Numbered from the stretch's first letter, positions 42,579 through 52,129 are shown. The stretch is DNA of 64,000 nucleotides from Galbitalea sp036271875 (GCA_036271875.1 DATAZU010000025.1:117177-181176); one strand, 5' to 3'. Program-made: numbers and translations. The notes: generated by a model from the letters alone, not told the origin.

Positions 42579-44819
42579 CTAGGAATCGGCGAAGGCGGAT
42601 CGGAGCGTCGACCAACTGTCGCCGCGAACATAGACCGGCACCTCGTCGATCGGCGCTGGACGGTTAACCACCCGGCCACCCGTGACGGATTCACCGGTCC
42701 ACGCATCCACCCACACCCCTTCCGGCAGGTAGACGTCCCAATCGCGGCGACCCTCCTCCGTGACCGGCGCGACCAGAAGGTCGGAGCCGAGCATCCACTG
42801 CAGCGGATGTAGCCAGACCTGCTCATCGCCCGGGAAATCGAAAAACAGCGGACGCATCAGCGGCTCACCGCGCGCGATTGCCGACGCCGCCTGTTCGACG
42901 AGATATCCGTTCAGGCGCTCGCGCACCTGCACGAACCGGCGGAAGACGGGGATGACGCGGTCGTCCCCCGACTCCTCGGCAACGTTCCACGGCGTGCGAT
43001 CGCGCAGCGGCAGGCGGTGATGGTTGAACTCGGAGTGGTACTGCATGATCGGGACGAACGCGGCCGCGGCGGCGGATCGCAGATACAGCTCCGGCGTTGG
43101 CAGGTCGCCCGAGAAGCCGCCGATGTCCCACCCCCAGTAGAGAATTCCGGATGCCGAGGCCGTCAGCCCCGCCGTCAGCGACCAGCGGAACGCATCCCAC
43201 GTCGAGTTCTCGTCGCCGGCCCAAAACGCTCCGTGCGCCTGCGAGCCGGTGAAACCGGCTCGAGAGAACGTAACGGGGGGCTTGCCCGCCGACTCGAGCA
43301 GATCGCCGTATGCCTTCGCGTAGGCGACCGGGAACAGGTTGTTTCCTTCATCGCCGTGCTTGCCGTCGAGGTAGCGGAGATCGCGTCCCCATGCGTGCTC
43401 GCCGCCATCAGTCTTGAAGCCATCGATGCCGAGTTCGTCGACCAGATAGCGGCGTTTGTTCGTCCACCAGGTGGCAGCGCGGTCATCGGTCAGGTCCGGC
43501 ATGAGCCCAAGCGGGAACCACCATCCGCGGTTGCGGTATGGCCGCAGCGAACCATCGGGAGCAACCTCGCGGATGAGCACGTTCTGCTTCACCGCGTCGC
43601 CGGCGTCGATCTCGGCCTGGCCGCTCGGATGAGGTCGCATCTTGATGAGCGGGATCTGCCAGAGCACCAGGCGCACGTCGTCGCCGTGCAGTTCATCGAC
43701 CATGCCGCGAGGATCCGGCCACGCTCCGTCCGCAGGGAAGGTGTAGTCCGCGAGCACGTGCGGCCGGGCAGTTGCCTGGTATCGCGCATCGCGAAAAGCA
43801 GTGAAAGTGCTCTCGTCGCTCCACGCCTCGATGACCATCGTGCCGATCGGGATGTCGTGCTCGCGATGCAGCGCGGCCTGTCGCAGAACCTCGGCCTGGG
43901 TATTCCACTCGTTGCCGCTCGCCCAGAGCCGGAAGACCCACGACGGAAGCTCGGCCGGACGTCCGACATCCTCGAGGAAGGCGTTCAGTACCTGCGTCGG
44001 TGTTCCGGAGTAGAAGGCCACGGTGATCGCTGGCGAGTCCTCCCGCTCGGCATCAAGCTCTGCCTCGATCGCGATTCGCGAGGGATCCGTCGCCCCGATG
44101 TCGAACCACACTCGGCGCGACGAGCGCACGTGGAAACCCCAGCCGTCCACACCGGTCACGTGCGCGAATGGCATGGGGAGGTAGGTCTTGCGCTCGGCGC
44201 CCTGCGACTTGTATTGCTCGAAGACGACGCTGTCGAGACTCGCGGCGCGCTGATCGACGCGATCGAATCGCTCGCCGAAGCCGCTCACGTGTTCGCGCGG
44301 GTCGACGGCGATCGAGAAACGGATGCGCAGCAGTGCCAGCCCGTCATCAAGAACCTCAACCGGGCCAGCGAGTCGACTCCCACCGATGGCTGCGACCTGA
44401 TCGGTGTTCGCCGACCGCCAGGCCGCAACCCGGACGTCGAACCACCGCGTATTCTGCGACCGGCTCGAATCGATCGTCCCGACAAATCGGTACCGCAGGA
44501 CGTCGGCGGCGCGCAGGTCGTCGAGAGTCACCTGCCAGCCACCGGCAGCACGGACGAGTCGCGCCTGGGCGCCGGCGAGATGGCCGCCGTCGACCGTCTG
44601 TCCCCGGGACGAGCGCGCGACCGGCTCCAATTCGATCGCGCGCTCGTGGCTTCGCCCATCCGCCGACGTAATCTCCAGCTCGCAGCGCACGCCGACTACA
44701 TCCGGTGACGTTCGCACACCGAGCAGCAGCGGTTCGCCCGCGACGGGGTCGACGGGAGACCGCTGTTCGGTGTCGACGGAGTACGGATGCCCCGACCCGA
44801 ACGGACGATGTCGGATCAC
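42579..44819 (-). CDS. Glycoside hydrolase family 31 alpha-glucosidase/xylosidase
   Basis: 746 residues, no signal peptide, so intracellular. The nucleophile Asp lies in GIDGFKTDGGE (about residue 470) and the acid/base Asp in GDENSTWD (about residue 535); GWDIGGFSG follows. An N-terminal beta domain and the FGERFDRVDQR motif fit GH31. GTG overlaps the GH15 stop by 4 nt. Together with GH15 and the sugar transporter, it probably releases glucose (or xylose) from imported alpha-linked oligosaccharides. Confidence 0.93.
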   Translation of the reverse strand: MIRHRPFGSGHPYSVDTEQRSPVDPVAGEPLLLGVRTSPDVVGVRCELEITSADGRSHERAIELEPVARSSRGQTVDGGHLAGAQARLVRAAGGWQVTLDDLRAADVLRYRFVGTIDSSRSQNTRWFDVRVAAWRSANTDQVAAIGGSRLAGPVEVLDDGLALLRIRFSIAVDPREHVSGFGERFDRVDQRAASLDSVVFEQYKSQGAERKTYLPMPFAHVTGVDGWGFHVRSSRRVWFDIGATDPSRIAIEAELDAEREDSPAITVAFYSGTPTQVLNAFLEDVGRPAELPSWVFRLWASGNEWNTQAEVLRQAALHREHDIPIGTMVIEAWSDESTFTAFRDARYQATARPHVLADYTFPADGAWPDPRGMVDELHGDDVRLVLWQIPLIKMRPHPSGQAEIDAGDAVKQNVLIREVAPDGSLRPYRNRGWWFPLGLMPDLTDDRAATWWTNKRRYLVDELGIDGFKTDGGEHAWGRDLRYLDGKHGDEGNNLFPVAYAKAYGDLLESAGKPPVTFSRAGFTGSQAHGAFWAGDENSTWDAFRWSLTAGLTASASGILYWGWDIGGFSGDLPTPELYLRSAAAAAFVPIMQYHSEFNHHRLPLRDRTPWNVAEESGDDRVIPVFRRFVQVRERLNGYLVEQAASAIARGEPLMRPLFFDFPGDEQVWLHPLQWMLGSDLLVAPVTEEGRRDWDVYLPEGVWVDAWTGESVTGGRVVNRPAPIDEVPVYVRGDSWSTLRSAFADS

Positions 44820-45961
44820 GCGTCACTCCCGAGCGGGAAAACGCCGAGTTCGATGCTGAGTTTCAGAAACATCGCGTGACTCCAGACCAGAGGATTGGCC
44901 ACCGGACCCCACTTCTCGAGCCAGGAATCGCGCACCTCCGGTGCCAGAAGATGGTTCGGCACCTGCTCGGGCAGGCTTCCCGAAGGCCCTTCCGTGCCGA
45001 CAGCCCACGCCAGGAATGCCAACGCGCTGTCTCTGTCGCCCGCCGCGTTGTACGCCAGACCGAGCATGCAGCTCAGCAACGGCCACTGGCCTCCCCCGTA
45101 GAAGCTATCGAGTAGATAGCGATGCACACCGCCCTCAAACGAGAGGTCACGAGCAACTCGCGCGATGGTCGAGAGGCCTATCGCGCTGGTCGCCTCGATG
45201 AGTTCGAGCGGCGCGATGAGGGCCAGCAGGCTCGCATCCGTCGCCGACGATCCGAGCCACTTCGCGAGCCCACCCTCCGCGAGGCCGGACGTCGTGATCA
45301 GCGCGCGGATCTCATTCGTCGCCGCACGCGCTCGCGAGCCGACTTCGACCTCCAGCGCGCCGGACTCCGCGACCCGTCCGAGTCCGGCGGCGATGCAGCC
45401 GAGAGTTGAGACGTGCACCTGCTCCGTCGATTCTTCCCACCAGTCGAAGCACGGTCGCTGCCACGAAGACAGCAGATAGCGCGCGGTCAGATCGATCGCC
45501 GTGCCCCATCGAGCAGCATCGACTCCGTGTCGCTCGGTGTGCGCGACGACCGCCCACAGCCAGGTTCCGTAACCATCGAGTTGAAAGTCCCACCAGTCGT
45601 CGTCGCCGGTCGAGCCATCGAGGCGGAACCGCGCTGGAAGCATCTCGGCATCCGGCAGCGGTCTCCCCGCTTCCGCCGCCGCAATAATTTCTTCGATGTG
45701 GGCGGCGCGATCGAGGATGGCACGCGCGCACCAGTCGAAGAACCGGTTCGGGGACGCGACCTCGCCGGCGGATGAAACGGCATCCGCTGTGAAGGCACCA
45801 TCCCGGAACCACGCATAGCCCTTGTAGGCGGAGAACGTCGGGCTGGCCAGATACGCACCCGACGGATCCTGAAGTTCAATAATTTTCTCGAGGCTGATGC
45901 GGGCAAGACGACTGGCCGCGTCCCGACCGGTTGCCTCCGTCGTGTCAGTCATATCCGTCAC
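44816..45961 (-). CDS. Glycoside hydrolase family 15 (glucoamylase-like) intracellular enzyme
   Basis: 381 residues from GTG 45961, with AAAGGAA nine nt upstream; ATG 45952 is an alternative. An (alpha/alpha)6 barrel of GH15: GYAWFRDGAF near residue 46, general-acid Glu in FDWWEES, and base Glu in GSLPEQV near the C-terminus. Without signal peptide or starch-binding domain it is probably an exo-acting intracellular enzyme, for example on isomalto-oligosaccharides. It follows the sugar-binding protein gene after a strong hairpin. Confidence 0.88.
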   Translation of the reverse strand: MTDMTDTTEATGRDAASRLARISLEKIIELQDPSGAYLASPTFSAYKGYAWFRDGAFTADAVSSAGEVASPNRFFDWCARAILDRAAHIEEIIAAAEAGRPLPDAEMLPARFRLDGSTGDDDWWDFQLDGYGTWLWAVVAHTERHGVDAARWGTAIDLTARYLLSSWQRPCFDWWEESTEQVHVSTLGCIAAGLGRVAESGALEVEVGSRARAATNEIRALITTSGLAEGGLAKWLGSSATDASLLALIAPLELIEATSAIGLSTIARVARDLSFEGGVHRYLLDSFYGGGQWPLLSCMLGLAYNAAGDRDSALAFLAWAVGTEGPSGSLPEQVPNHLLAPEVRDSWLEKWGPVANPLVWSHAMFLKLSIELGVFPLGSDA

Positions 45962-45996
45962 TGTCGGCGCTTCCTTTCGGATAGTGTCGCTTCGAA

Positions 45997-46031
45997 GTGG
46001 GCGGGAGCGAGCTCCAATCGCTCCCGCCCAC
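45997..46031. terminator. Strong intercistronic hairpin between binding protein and GH15 genes
   Basis: Perfect 14-bp GC-rich arms (GTGGGCGGGAGCGA and its complement) around a 7-nt loop, 6 nt after the binding-protein stop codon. No T-run follows. Such hairpins often stabilise the upstream binding-protein message or partly terminate, which would make the binding protein more abundant than the downstream hydrolases. Confidence 0.75.
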
Positions 46032-46037
46032 GTTGGA

Positions 46038-47291
46038 CTACTGTCCGAGCAGCGCGTTGATCTGCGAAGCGGCTGCGGCAAGCGCCTGGGCCACTGTCGA
46101 GCGACCAGCCTGCGCTTCAACCAATTCGTTGGTCATGATGTCCTGGATCTGATTTCCATTGGCACCGAGCACCGGCGACTGAGCGATGCTCTTCGCTGCG
46201 TCAAACACGGCCTGACGGTTGTCGGGCGCGCCCTCCTTCAGGTACTGCGCGAGCTGGGTCTTGTTCGCAATGGTGGGAAGCTCCCAGCCCTTGCTGATCC
46301 GGACGTTCACTTCCTCCTTCGACGACGACAGGTACTCGGCCCACTTTTCGGCCGCGTCCTTGTGTTTCGACGTCACAGCCACACCGACGGCGTTCGAGAA
46401 CGTCGCGCTGGCCTGCTTGGTGTTTCCGGGCTCAACCGCGATGTCCCACGGGCTGACGGCCTTCGCAAACGCGCCAATCTCCCACGTACCCGTGATGTCC
46501 ATCCCGAGCTTGCCTGCGAGGAACAGGTTGGTGTCGTCGTTTGGCGTTCCCTGGCCCTGGGCAACGGTCGGCATCACTGTGCCGCTCTTCTGCACGAGCC
46601 AGTTGGCGGCCTTGACACCCTTCGCGTTGTTGAAGGCGACCTTGGTTCCCGCCTTGTTCAGGAAGGAGCCGCCGTTCTGCACGAGTACCTTGTAGAACTC
46701 GTTGTAGGTGACGGGCTGGTACAGGCCAAAGACCCCCTTGGCCGGGTCACTGATCTTCTTGGCTGCGGCCAGTTCATCCGACCAGGTCCAGCTGGAACTC
46801 GGGTATGAGACTCCGGCCGCGTCGAACAGCGCCTTGTTGTAATAGAGGATGACCGCCGAGAACGACGTCGGGAGGCCGTACTGCTTGCCGCCGGTCTGGT
46901 AGCTGTCGAGCAGGGCCTTGCTGTAGAGGGACGAATCGGCGCCGGTGATCTGCGCCAGCTGCCCGTTCGCCTGGTAGTTCAGGTAGTTGCCGACGCCGTC
47001 GATGTCGAAGACATCGGTGGCGGTACCGGCCGCAAGATCGGTCTGCAGCTTGGTGTCGTAGTTCGCATACGGCACCGTGTCGACCTTGACCGTGATGTTC
47101 GGGTTTGCCTTCTCGAACGCCTTGACGATGGTCGTCAGGTTGGCCTCGTTTCCACCCGCCGAAATGAAGTTCGTGTAGGTGATCGTGACCGGGCCACTTG
47201 GCTTCGGTGCTGCGCCGGACGAGCATCCCGCGAGCGCCAACGCGCCCGCGGCAGCGACGGCCGCTGCGGCTATCCATTTCTTGTGTTGCAT
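46038..47291 (-). CDS. Family 1 sugar-binding lipoprotein of an ABC transporter
   Basis: 417 residues. AAGGAGA precedes ATG 47291. The signal peptide ends in a lipobox (LAGCSS). The mature domain shows the family 1 pattern: VTITYTNFISAGGNEANLTTIVKAFEKANPNITVKV, later LPTSFSAVILYYNKALFDAAG and a GTWEIGAF segment. It binds the oligosaccharide for the two permeases upstream. The in-frame region before 47291 lies partly in the permease gene. Confidence 0.95.
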   Translation of the reverse strand: MQHKKWIAAAAVAAAGALALAGCSSGAAPKPSGPVTITYTNFISAGGNEANLTTIVKAFEKANPNITVKVDTVPYANYDTKLQTDLAAGTATDVFDIDGVGNYLNYQANGQLAQITGADSSLYSKALLDSYQTGGKQYGLPTSFSAVILYYNKALFDAAGVSYPSSSWTWSDELAAAKKISDPAKGVFGLYQPVTYNEFYKVLVQNGGSFLNKAGTKVAFNNAKGVKAANWLVQKSGTVMPTVAQGQGTPNDDTNLFLAGKLGMDITGTWEIGAFAKAVSPWDIAVEPGNTKQASATFSNAVGVAVTSKHKDAAEKWAEYLSSSKEEVNVRISKGWELPTIANKTQLAQYLKEGAPDNRQAVFDAAKSIAQSPVLGANGNQIQDIMTNELVEAQAGRSTVAQALAAAASQINALLGQ

Positions 47292-47338
47292 TGGTATCTC
47301 CTTCGATATGTGATGGTGCGGTGCTACGACGAGTCGGG

Positions 47339-48217
47339 TTACTTGATTCCTGAACTCGCAACGCCCTGGATGATGTACTTCTGGGCGAAGATATAGAGCG
47401 CCAACATCGGCAGGATGCTGATGACGGAGCCGGCCATGACGACATCCCACTGGGTTGTGTATTGACCCTGGAGGTTCGCCAGCGCGATCGGCAGGGTCTG
47501 CAACTGTGGCGAACTGAGCACGATGAGCGGCCACAGGAAGTTGTTCCAGCTGCCCATGAACGCGAAGACCACGAGGGTCGCGAGCGCTGGCCGAATGTTG
47601 GGCAGGATGATCGTCCAGAAGATGCGGAAGTGGCCCGCGCCATCCAGCGTCGCAGCCTCGTCCAGTTCCTTCGGAACCTGGTTGATGGCCTGCCGCAGCA
47701 GGAAGATGCCAAAGGCGGAGGCGAGACTCGGCAGCAGCACGCCGACGTAGGAATCAAGCAGGCCGAACGTTTTGAGCTCGGAGAACAGCGGCACGATCAG
47801 CACCTGAAGCGGAATCATCATGGTCGCGAGGTAGATGCCGAAGACGATGGTGCGTCCGCGAAACCGCAGTCGACTGAACGCGTACGCGGCGGTCGAGCCG
47901 GTGAACAGCTGGACGACCGTCGTGACGACGGCGAGTCCGAGGCTGTTCGCGACGACGACCGCGAACGGAGTGTTGGCAAACAATTCGGCGTAGCCGGACA
48001 GCGACGGATCCTTCGGGATCAGACTCGGCGAAACCGTGAGGCTCGCCTCGGGACTGATCGACGTGATGATGGTCCAGACGAACGGGAACACCATGAGCGC
48101 TGCGCCCAGAATGAGCACGATGTAGAGGGCGATCCGCTTCGCGAGCTCGGGCCCGGGCATCCGGTGACGGCGCTGCACAGGGAACGTCGGGGCCGCCGCA
48201 GCAACTGCACTAGTCAT
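47339..48217 (-). CDS. Carbohydrate ABC transporter permease (MalG-like)
   Basis: 292 residues, six membrane segments, with the EAA motif EAATLDGAGHFRIFWTIILPNIRPALAT near residue 205. The start at 48217 follows AAGGTGGG and overlaps the MalF-like stop by 8 nt. It forms the translocation channel with the MalF-like partner. The ATPase is not encoded here; a shared MsiK-like ATPase elsewhere is likely. Confidence 0.94.
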   Translation of the reverse strand: MTSAVAAAAPTFPVQRRHRMPGPELAKRIALYIVLILGAALMVFPFVWTIITSISPEASLTVSPSLIPKDPSLSGYAELFANTPFAVVVANSLGLAVVTTVVQLFTGSTAAYAFSRLRFRGRTIVFGIYLATMMIPLQVLIVPLFSELKTFGLLDSYVGVLLPSLASAFGIFLLRQAINQVPKELDEAATLDGAGHFRIFWTIILPNIRPALATLVVFAFMGSWNNFLWPLIVLSSPQLQTLPIALANLQGQYTTQWDVVMAGSVISILPMLALYIFAQKYIIQGVASSGIK

Positions 48218-49118
48218 AGTTGACCCACCTTCGCTGGCCGCGGATCTGGATGACCGTGACGGCAAGGATGACGATGAACAGCATCCACGACAGCGCGGAC
48301 GCGGTGCCCGCCTGGTTGTAGCGGAACGTCAGGTCGTAGATTTCTTCGACCACGACCTCGCTCGAGCCGTTCGGACCACCGCCCGTCATCGCATATACCT
48401 GGTCGAAAACCTGGAAGCCGTTGATCAGGGAAATCACGATCACGAAGAACGTGGAGGGGCTGAGCAGCGGAAGTGTGACGCTGAACAGCCGTCGCCACCA
48501 TCCAGCGCCATCGACTTTCGCCGCGTCATACATATCGGTGGGGATCGACTGCAGCCCGGCGAGCAGGATCACCATGACGAAGCCGATGTCCTTCCATGCT
48601 GACGCGATAATGATCGACGGCATGGCCCAGGTCGGATCCGTCCACCAGCCGGGTCCCGTGATGCCGAAGAAGTGCAGGACCGTGTTGACGACTCCGCTGT
48701 CCGGCGCAAGGAGCCAACGCCAGATGACTGCGACCACGATCCAGCTCGTGACAACCGGCAGAAAGTAGACACCTCTTAGTAGGGAGCGTCCCTTGAGGGC
48801 GGTATTCAGCGCAAGCGCAAGCGCGAGGCCGCCGATGTAGACGAGCGGCAGGTATCCGACGATGTAGTAAACCGTGTGCAGAAAGACGGCGCCGGTGGTT
48901 GGGTCGCTGAACAGGTGGACATAGTTGCCGAGGCCGACCCACTTCATGGGCGACAGCAGATTCCACTGGTTGAGACTCACCCACGCGGACGCGATCATTG
49001 GGCCGAGCGAGAACAACGCGAGTGGGATAGCGCTGGGCAGCAGGAACGCGAGCACCGTCAGCACGTGCTTCCAGCCGGCCTTCTTCTTGCGCGGGCGCGC
49101 GACCTCCAACACCGTCAT
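48210..49118 (-). CDS. Carbohydrate ABC transporter permease (MalF/UgpA-like)
   Basis: 302 residues, six membrane segments; the EAA loop is YDAAKVDGAGWWRRLFSVTLPLLSP near residue 200. A short basic N-terminus precedes the first segment. The start shares 1 nt with the ROK gene stop (TGATG), so repressor and transporter are translationally linked. Confidence 0.94.
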   Translation of the reverse strand: MTVLEVARPRKKKAGWKHVLTVLAFLLPSAIPLALFSLGPMIASAWVSLNQWNLLSPMKWVGLGNYVHLFSDPTTGAVFLHTVYYIVGYLPLVYIGGLALALALNTALKGRSLLRGVYFLPVVTSWIVVAVIWRWLLAPDSGVVNTVLHFFGITGPGWWTDPTWAMPSIIIASAWKDIGFVMVILLAGLQSIPTDMYDAAKVDGAGWWRRLFSVTLPLLSPSTFFVIVISLINGFQVFDQVYAMTGGGPNGSSEVVVEEIYDLTFRYNQAGTASALSWMLFIVILAVTVIQIRGQRRWVNYD

Positions 49119-50338
49119 CAGCGCGCCGCCTCGCCCATCCGGATGTGCTCAATCAGCCGCTCGCGCACCAGTCGGCCCTGCTCTCCCGCGATCCCCTCGG
49201 TGTCGAAGGATGTGGCCAACACGAGCGCTGCCGCGCCCTGCGCCCAGCCGTCGTCTGCCCACGGTTCGACGACTACAGACACCCCTCGCTTACCCGGTAC
49301 CAGCGATCCGCGGAACGCGGGTTCGAATCCGTATGACCAGTGCGACCACGCCGCCGCGCCCTCGCCGAGCAGCACGACGACTTCCGGGTCGAGGATGTTG
49401 ACTGCGCCAGCGAGTGCGCGGCCGAGGTGCTCACCCGCCTGCCCGAAGATTTTCTGCGCTGCTTCGTCACCGCTGTCTGCGGCCTTCTTCAGGGCCTGGA
49501 TGCCCGCGTGTTCGCCGATGATGCCCTGCTCGCGTGCCTCGCGGACGAGACTCTGCTCACCGATGAATGCTTCGAGGCATCCGCGATTTCCGCATTGGCA
49601 GATCGGACCGTCGGCACTGACCGGGATGTGGCCGAGGTCACCGGCGCCGCCCGCGCTGCCTCGCATGACAGCTCCGCCGGCGACGATGCCGCCGCCAACG
49701 CCGGTGCCGACGGTGACCACGAGGAAGTTCTGGTAGTTGCGCCCAAGCCCGAACAGGCGCTCGGCCATGCTCAGCGCGTTGACGTTGTTGTCAATGACCA
49801 CGGGAAGAGCGAACGCCTGCCGCAGTGCCGCGCCGAGCGGAACCTGGTTCCAACCGAGCTGCGTCGAGTCGACGACACCGGCATCCTGCTCGTTCACCGT
49901 GCCCGGGATGCCAACGCCGATCCCCAGCAGCGGTGTGTCCAAACCGCCGTCGATGAACCGCCGCAGGATCGAGATCAGATTCGTGATGGCCATGTTCGAC
50001 AGCGCGTCGAAGGGCTCGGCGCCCGAGCGCGTCACCGCGCCATCGACACCGACCTCGACGAAGGCGACGTGATCGACAACGACCTTCACTCCGATCGCCC
50101 GGATCGCCGTCGATACAACGCCGAGGAGCCGGCCCGGCCGCCCGCCCTGTGACGGCGAGTTTTCGAGTTCCTGGACCAGCCCATCCGCGATGAGTTCGCG
50201 GGACAGCTGAGTGACCTGCGCGGGCGAGACACCGAGCATCCGTGCCAGATCCGCGCGCGACGCCGGCCCCTGCGCGCCCAGATGCGCCAGGATCGCCGAT
50301 CGATTGATGTCGGTGCGGAGCGGGGGAACAAGCGCCAT
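49118..50338 (-). CDS. ROK-family transcriptional repressor
   Basis: 406 residues. An N-terminal helix-turn-helix (residues about 12-60: NRSAILAHLGAQGPASRADLARMLGVSPAQVTQLS) precedes the ROK domain with ATP/sugar-binding motifs VTVGTGVGGGIV and the zinc motif CQCGNRGCLEAF. It is the first gene of its own operon, with an operator-like palindrome just before its start, which fits autorepression relieved by an imported sugar. Confidence 0.94.
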   Translation of the reverse strand: MALVPPLRTDINRSAILAHLGAQGPASRADLARMLGVSPAQVTQLSRELIADGLVQELENSPSQGGRPGRLLGVVSTAIRAIGVKVVVDHVAFVEVGVDGAVTRSGAEPFDALSNMAITNLISILRRFIDGGLDTPLLGIGVGIPGTVNEQDAGVVDSTQLGWNQVPLGAALRQAFALPVVIDNNVNALSMAERLFGLGRNYQNFLVVTVGTGVGGGIVAGGAVMRGSAGGAGDLGHIPVSADGPICQCGNRGCLEAFIGEQSLVREAREQGIIGEHAGIQALKKAADSGDEAAQKIFGQAGEHLGRALAGAVNILDPEVVVLLGEGAAAWSHWSYGFEPAFRGSLVPGKRGVSVVVEPWADDGWAQGAAALVLATSFDTEGIAGEQGRLVRERLIEHIRMGEAAR

Positions 50339-50346
50339 TGACTACC

Positions 50347-50368
50347 CTTTGTTTAGAACTAAACAAAG
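50347..50368 (-). promoter_or_regulatory. ROK operator: perfect inverted repeat overlapping the operon leader
   Basis: CTTTGTTTAG and its exact reverse complement are separated by 2 nt, 8 nt before the ROK ATG. The AT-rich dyad resembles sites of ROK repressors (NagC/XylR type) and lies just downstream of the -10 box, so a bound repressor would block initiation. Confidence 0.8.
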
Positions 50369-50396
50369 ACTATAAATAAGAACTGAATTAAGTCAA
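50369..50396 (-). promoter_or_regulatory. Sigma70-type promoter of the ROK/alpha-glucoside operon
   Basis: On the minus strand TTGACT (-35) is followed after 16 nt by TATAGT (-10), in an AT-rich stretch unusual for this window. The operator palindrome follows at once. Confidence 0.75.
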
Positions 50397-50448
50397 TCAC
50401 CTGCGCGTTTCTCTTGCCGACCTGCGCGCGGCGCGTCACGCTGGTTCC

Positions 50449-51084
50449 ATGACTGACGCGCATCACGAACACGACCATTCGTCCAACGGCGAGATCGATT
50501 GGGATGCTCGATACTCCGAATCGGAACAGCGCTGGAGCGGCAACCCGAATGTTGCGCTCGTCGACGCGGTGCGCGACCTCGCGCCTGGTCGAGCAGTCGA
50601 CATCGGTTGCGGGGAGGGCGCGGATGCCGTCTGGCTCGCCCGCAACGGATGGGACGTTACGGCGCTCGACGTCTCGGCCGTCGCTCTGGAGCGGGCGGCC
50701 CGCCACGCGAACGACACGGGGGTTGGAGTTCACTGGATCCATGCGGGCCTCCTCGACGCTAGCCTTCAGCCGGCCTCGTTCAACCTGGTTTCTGCGCAGT
50801 ACCCGGTGCTGGCGAAGACGCCGGAGTTCGCCGCCGAGCACATCCTGCTAGGGGCAGTTGCCATCGGTGGAACACTCGTGATCGTCCACCACGCCGATTT
50901 CCAGTCGCCGGGCGAGGACCATCACGGCGCGGACCCGGCCGACTACGTGGGTCCGTGGGATATTGTGCCTCTCCTCGACGAAGGCTGGACGATCGAGGTC
51001 AACGAGACCCGGCCGCGACACGTGGCGTCCGGCGCGGGTGCCGGCCACACCGAGGATGTTGTTCTCATCGCACACCGCGTGTGA
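50449..51084 (+). CDS. Class I SAM-dependent methyltransferase
   Basis: 211 residues. The SAM-binding motif VDIGCGEGADAVWLA (residues about 49-63) is followed by VTALDVSAVALERA, the acidic loop binding the ribose. The His-rich N-terminus (DAHHEHDHSS) may bind metal. It resembles small thiopurine/tellurite-type methyltransferases; the substrate is unknown. Divergent from the ROK operon. Confidence 0.9.
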   Translation: MTDAHHEHDHSSNGEIDWDARYSESEQRWSGNPNVALVDAVRDLAPGRAVDIGCGEGADAVWLARNGWDVTALDVSAVALERAARHANDTGVGVHWIHAGLLDASLQPASFNLVSAQYPVLAKTPEFAAEHILLGAVAIGGTLVIVHHADFQSPGEDHHGADPADYVGPWDIVPLLDEGWTIEVNETRPRHVASGAGAGHTEDVVLIAHRV

Positions 51085-51097
51085 CGCCCCGCCGCGG

Positions 51098-52129
51098 TCA
51101 CGCCGTTTGGCGCAGAGCGAGCCGGTTGAGGAAATGGCCGTCAGCACTGATCGTGACGGTTGGTCGCCCGTTCCAGATGGCGATCCGCGCGGTGAAGCTT
51201 GACGCTCGTGTGTCAACGATGAGGTGAGCACACCAGCGCGCCGCCCTGGCGAGTTCGGGTGGCGGTACGGGGATCTCCCCGAGATCATCGAGTACCGTGA
51301 CCTCGATTCCGCGATCTCTCACCGACTGAAGCAATGAGACGAGCGGCTCGATCGTCAATGATCTCCCGCGCACCTGGTCGCGAAGCGCCGCCTCGAGGCT
51401 CCGAACGGATGCCGGGCTCGGCGAGGCGCCATCCGAGATCGCTTTCAACGTCGGTTGCGCGAGGTCGCGGATTACCTGCAGCGCTGACTCGATGGCTTCG
51501 TCTCTGCTCAATTCCCGCGCTTCACGGGTAGTTCGTTCATGCTCCGCCCGTTGGAAATCGCCGATTCTGATCGCTGTACGGCGAAGGCCGACCGCAAATG
51601 CGGTGCAGGCAAGAAGGGTCACGGGCTGTCCGTAGCTCATCCCAAGTCCGTACAGCGGCGATCCCGATACCGTGAGACTCCAGGTACAGATCAGGAGGAT
51701 CGACAGCCCTTCGGCGATCCACGCGGCGGCGACGCGCCCGCGAATCGTGAGACAGAACATCAGAAGATTGTTCGCGCCCAATTCCCAGGCGACGTAACCC
51801 GGAGCGCGATCGTGAAACGGCTGCTGCCAGGTGATGAGGACCACGGTTGCCACGACAATTCCGACGGTTGTCAGCGTTCGCCACCACGGCAGCGGCGTCC
51901 GGCTGGGCACGGCGAAGAGCGCTGCACCAACGAAGTCCAAAACGAGCGCAAGACCACCAAGCGGGGTCTTCATGGGACTGCCGCCGAGCACTATCGCCTG
52001 ATATCCGAAGACGACAACGTAGAGCGCGAACAGGACCCAGACGCCGGGAGCAACCAGCCCGAGCGTTCGGCCGAGATCGCCGTCGGGAATCGGTCTGGAG
52101 ATGAATCGAACCAGCGGTCGCAGCCTCAT
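51098..52129 (-). CDS. Kinase-like membrane protein with degenerate ATPase part
   Basis: 343 residues: about six membrane segments (30-190), a helical linker (EHERTTREARELSRDEAIESALQVI), then a C-terminal domain in the position of a histidine-kinase ATPase but without recognisable N or G boxes. No phospho-acceptor His is evident. It is coupled to the kinase-like gene upstream by a 4-nt overlap and probably partners with it as a non-catalytic subunit. Confidence 0.65.
   Translation of the reverse strand: MRLRPLVRFISRPIPDGDLGRTLGLVAPGVWVLFALYVVVFGYQAIVLGGSPMKTPLGGLALVLDFVGAALFAVPSRTPLPWWRTLTTVGIVVATVVLITWQQPFHDRAPGYVAWELGANNLLMFCLTIRGRVAAAWIAEGLSILLICTWSLTVSGSPLYGLGMSYGQPVTLLACTAFAVGLRRTAIRIGDFQRAEHERTTREARELSRDEAIESALQVIRDLAQPTLKAISDGASPSPASVRSLEAALRDQVRGRSLTIEPLVSLLQSVRDRGIEVTVLDDLGEIPVPPPELARAARWCAHLIVDTRASSFTARIAIWNGRPTVTISADGHFLNRLALRQTA

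Noticed and set aside
43017..44708. Open frame of 563 codons on the plus strand
   Set aside because: Antisense to the GH31 gene, which has all catalytic motifs; no ribosome site or domain in the plus-strand frame.
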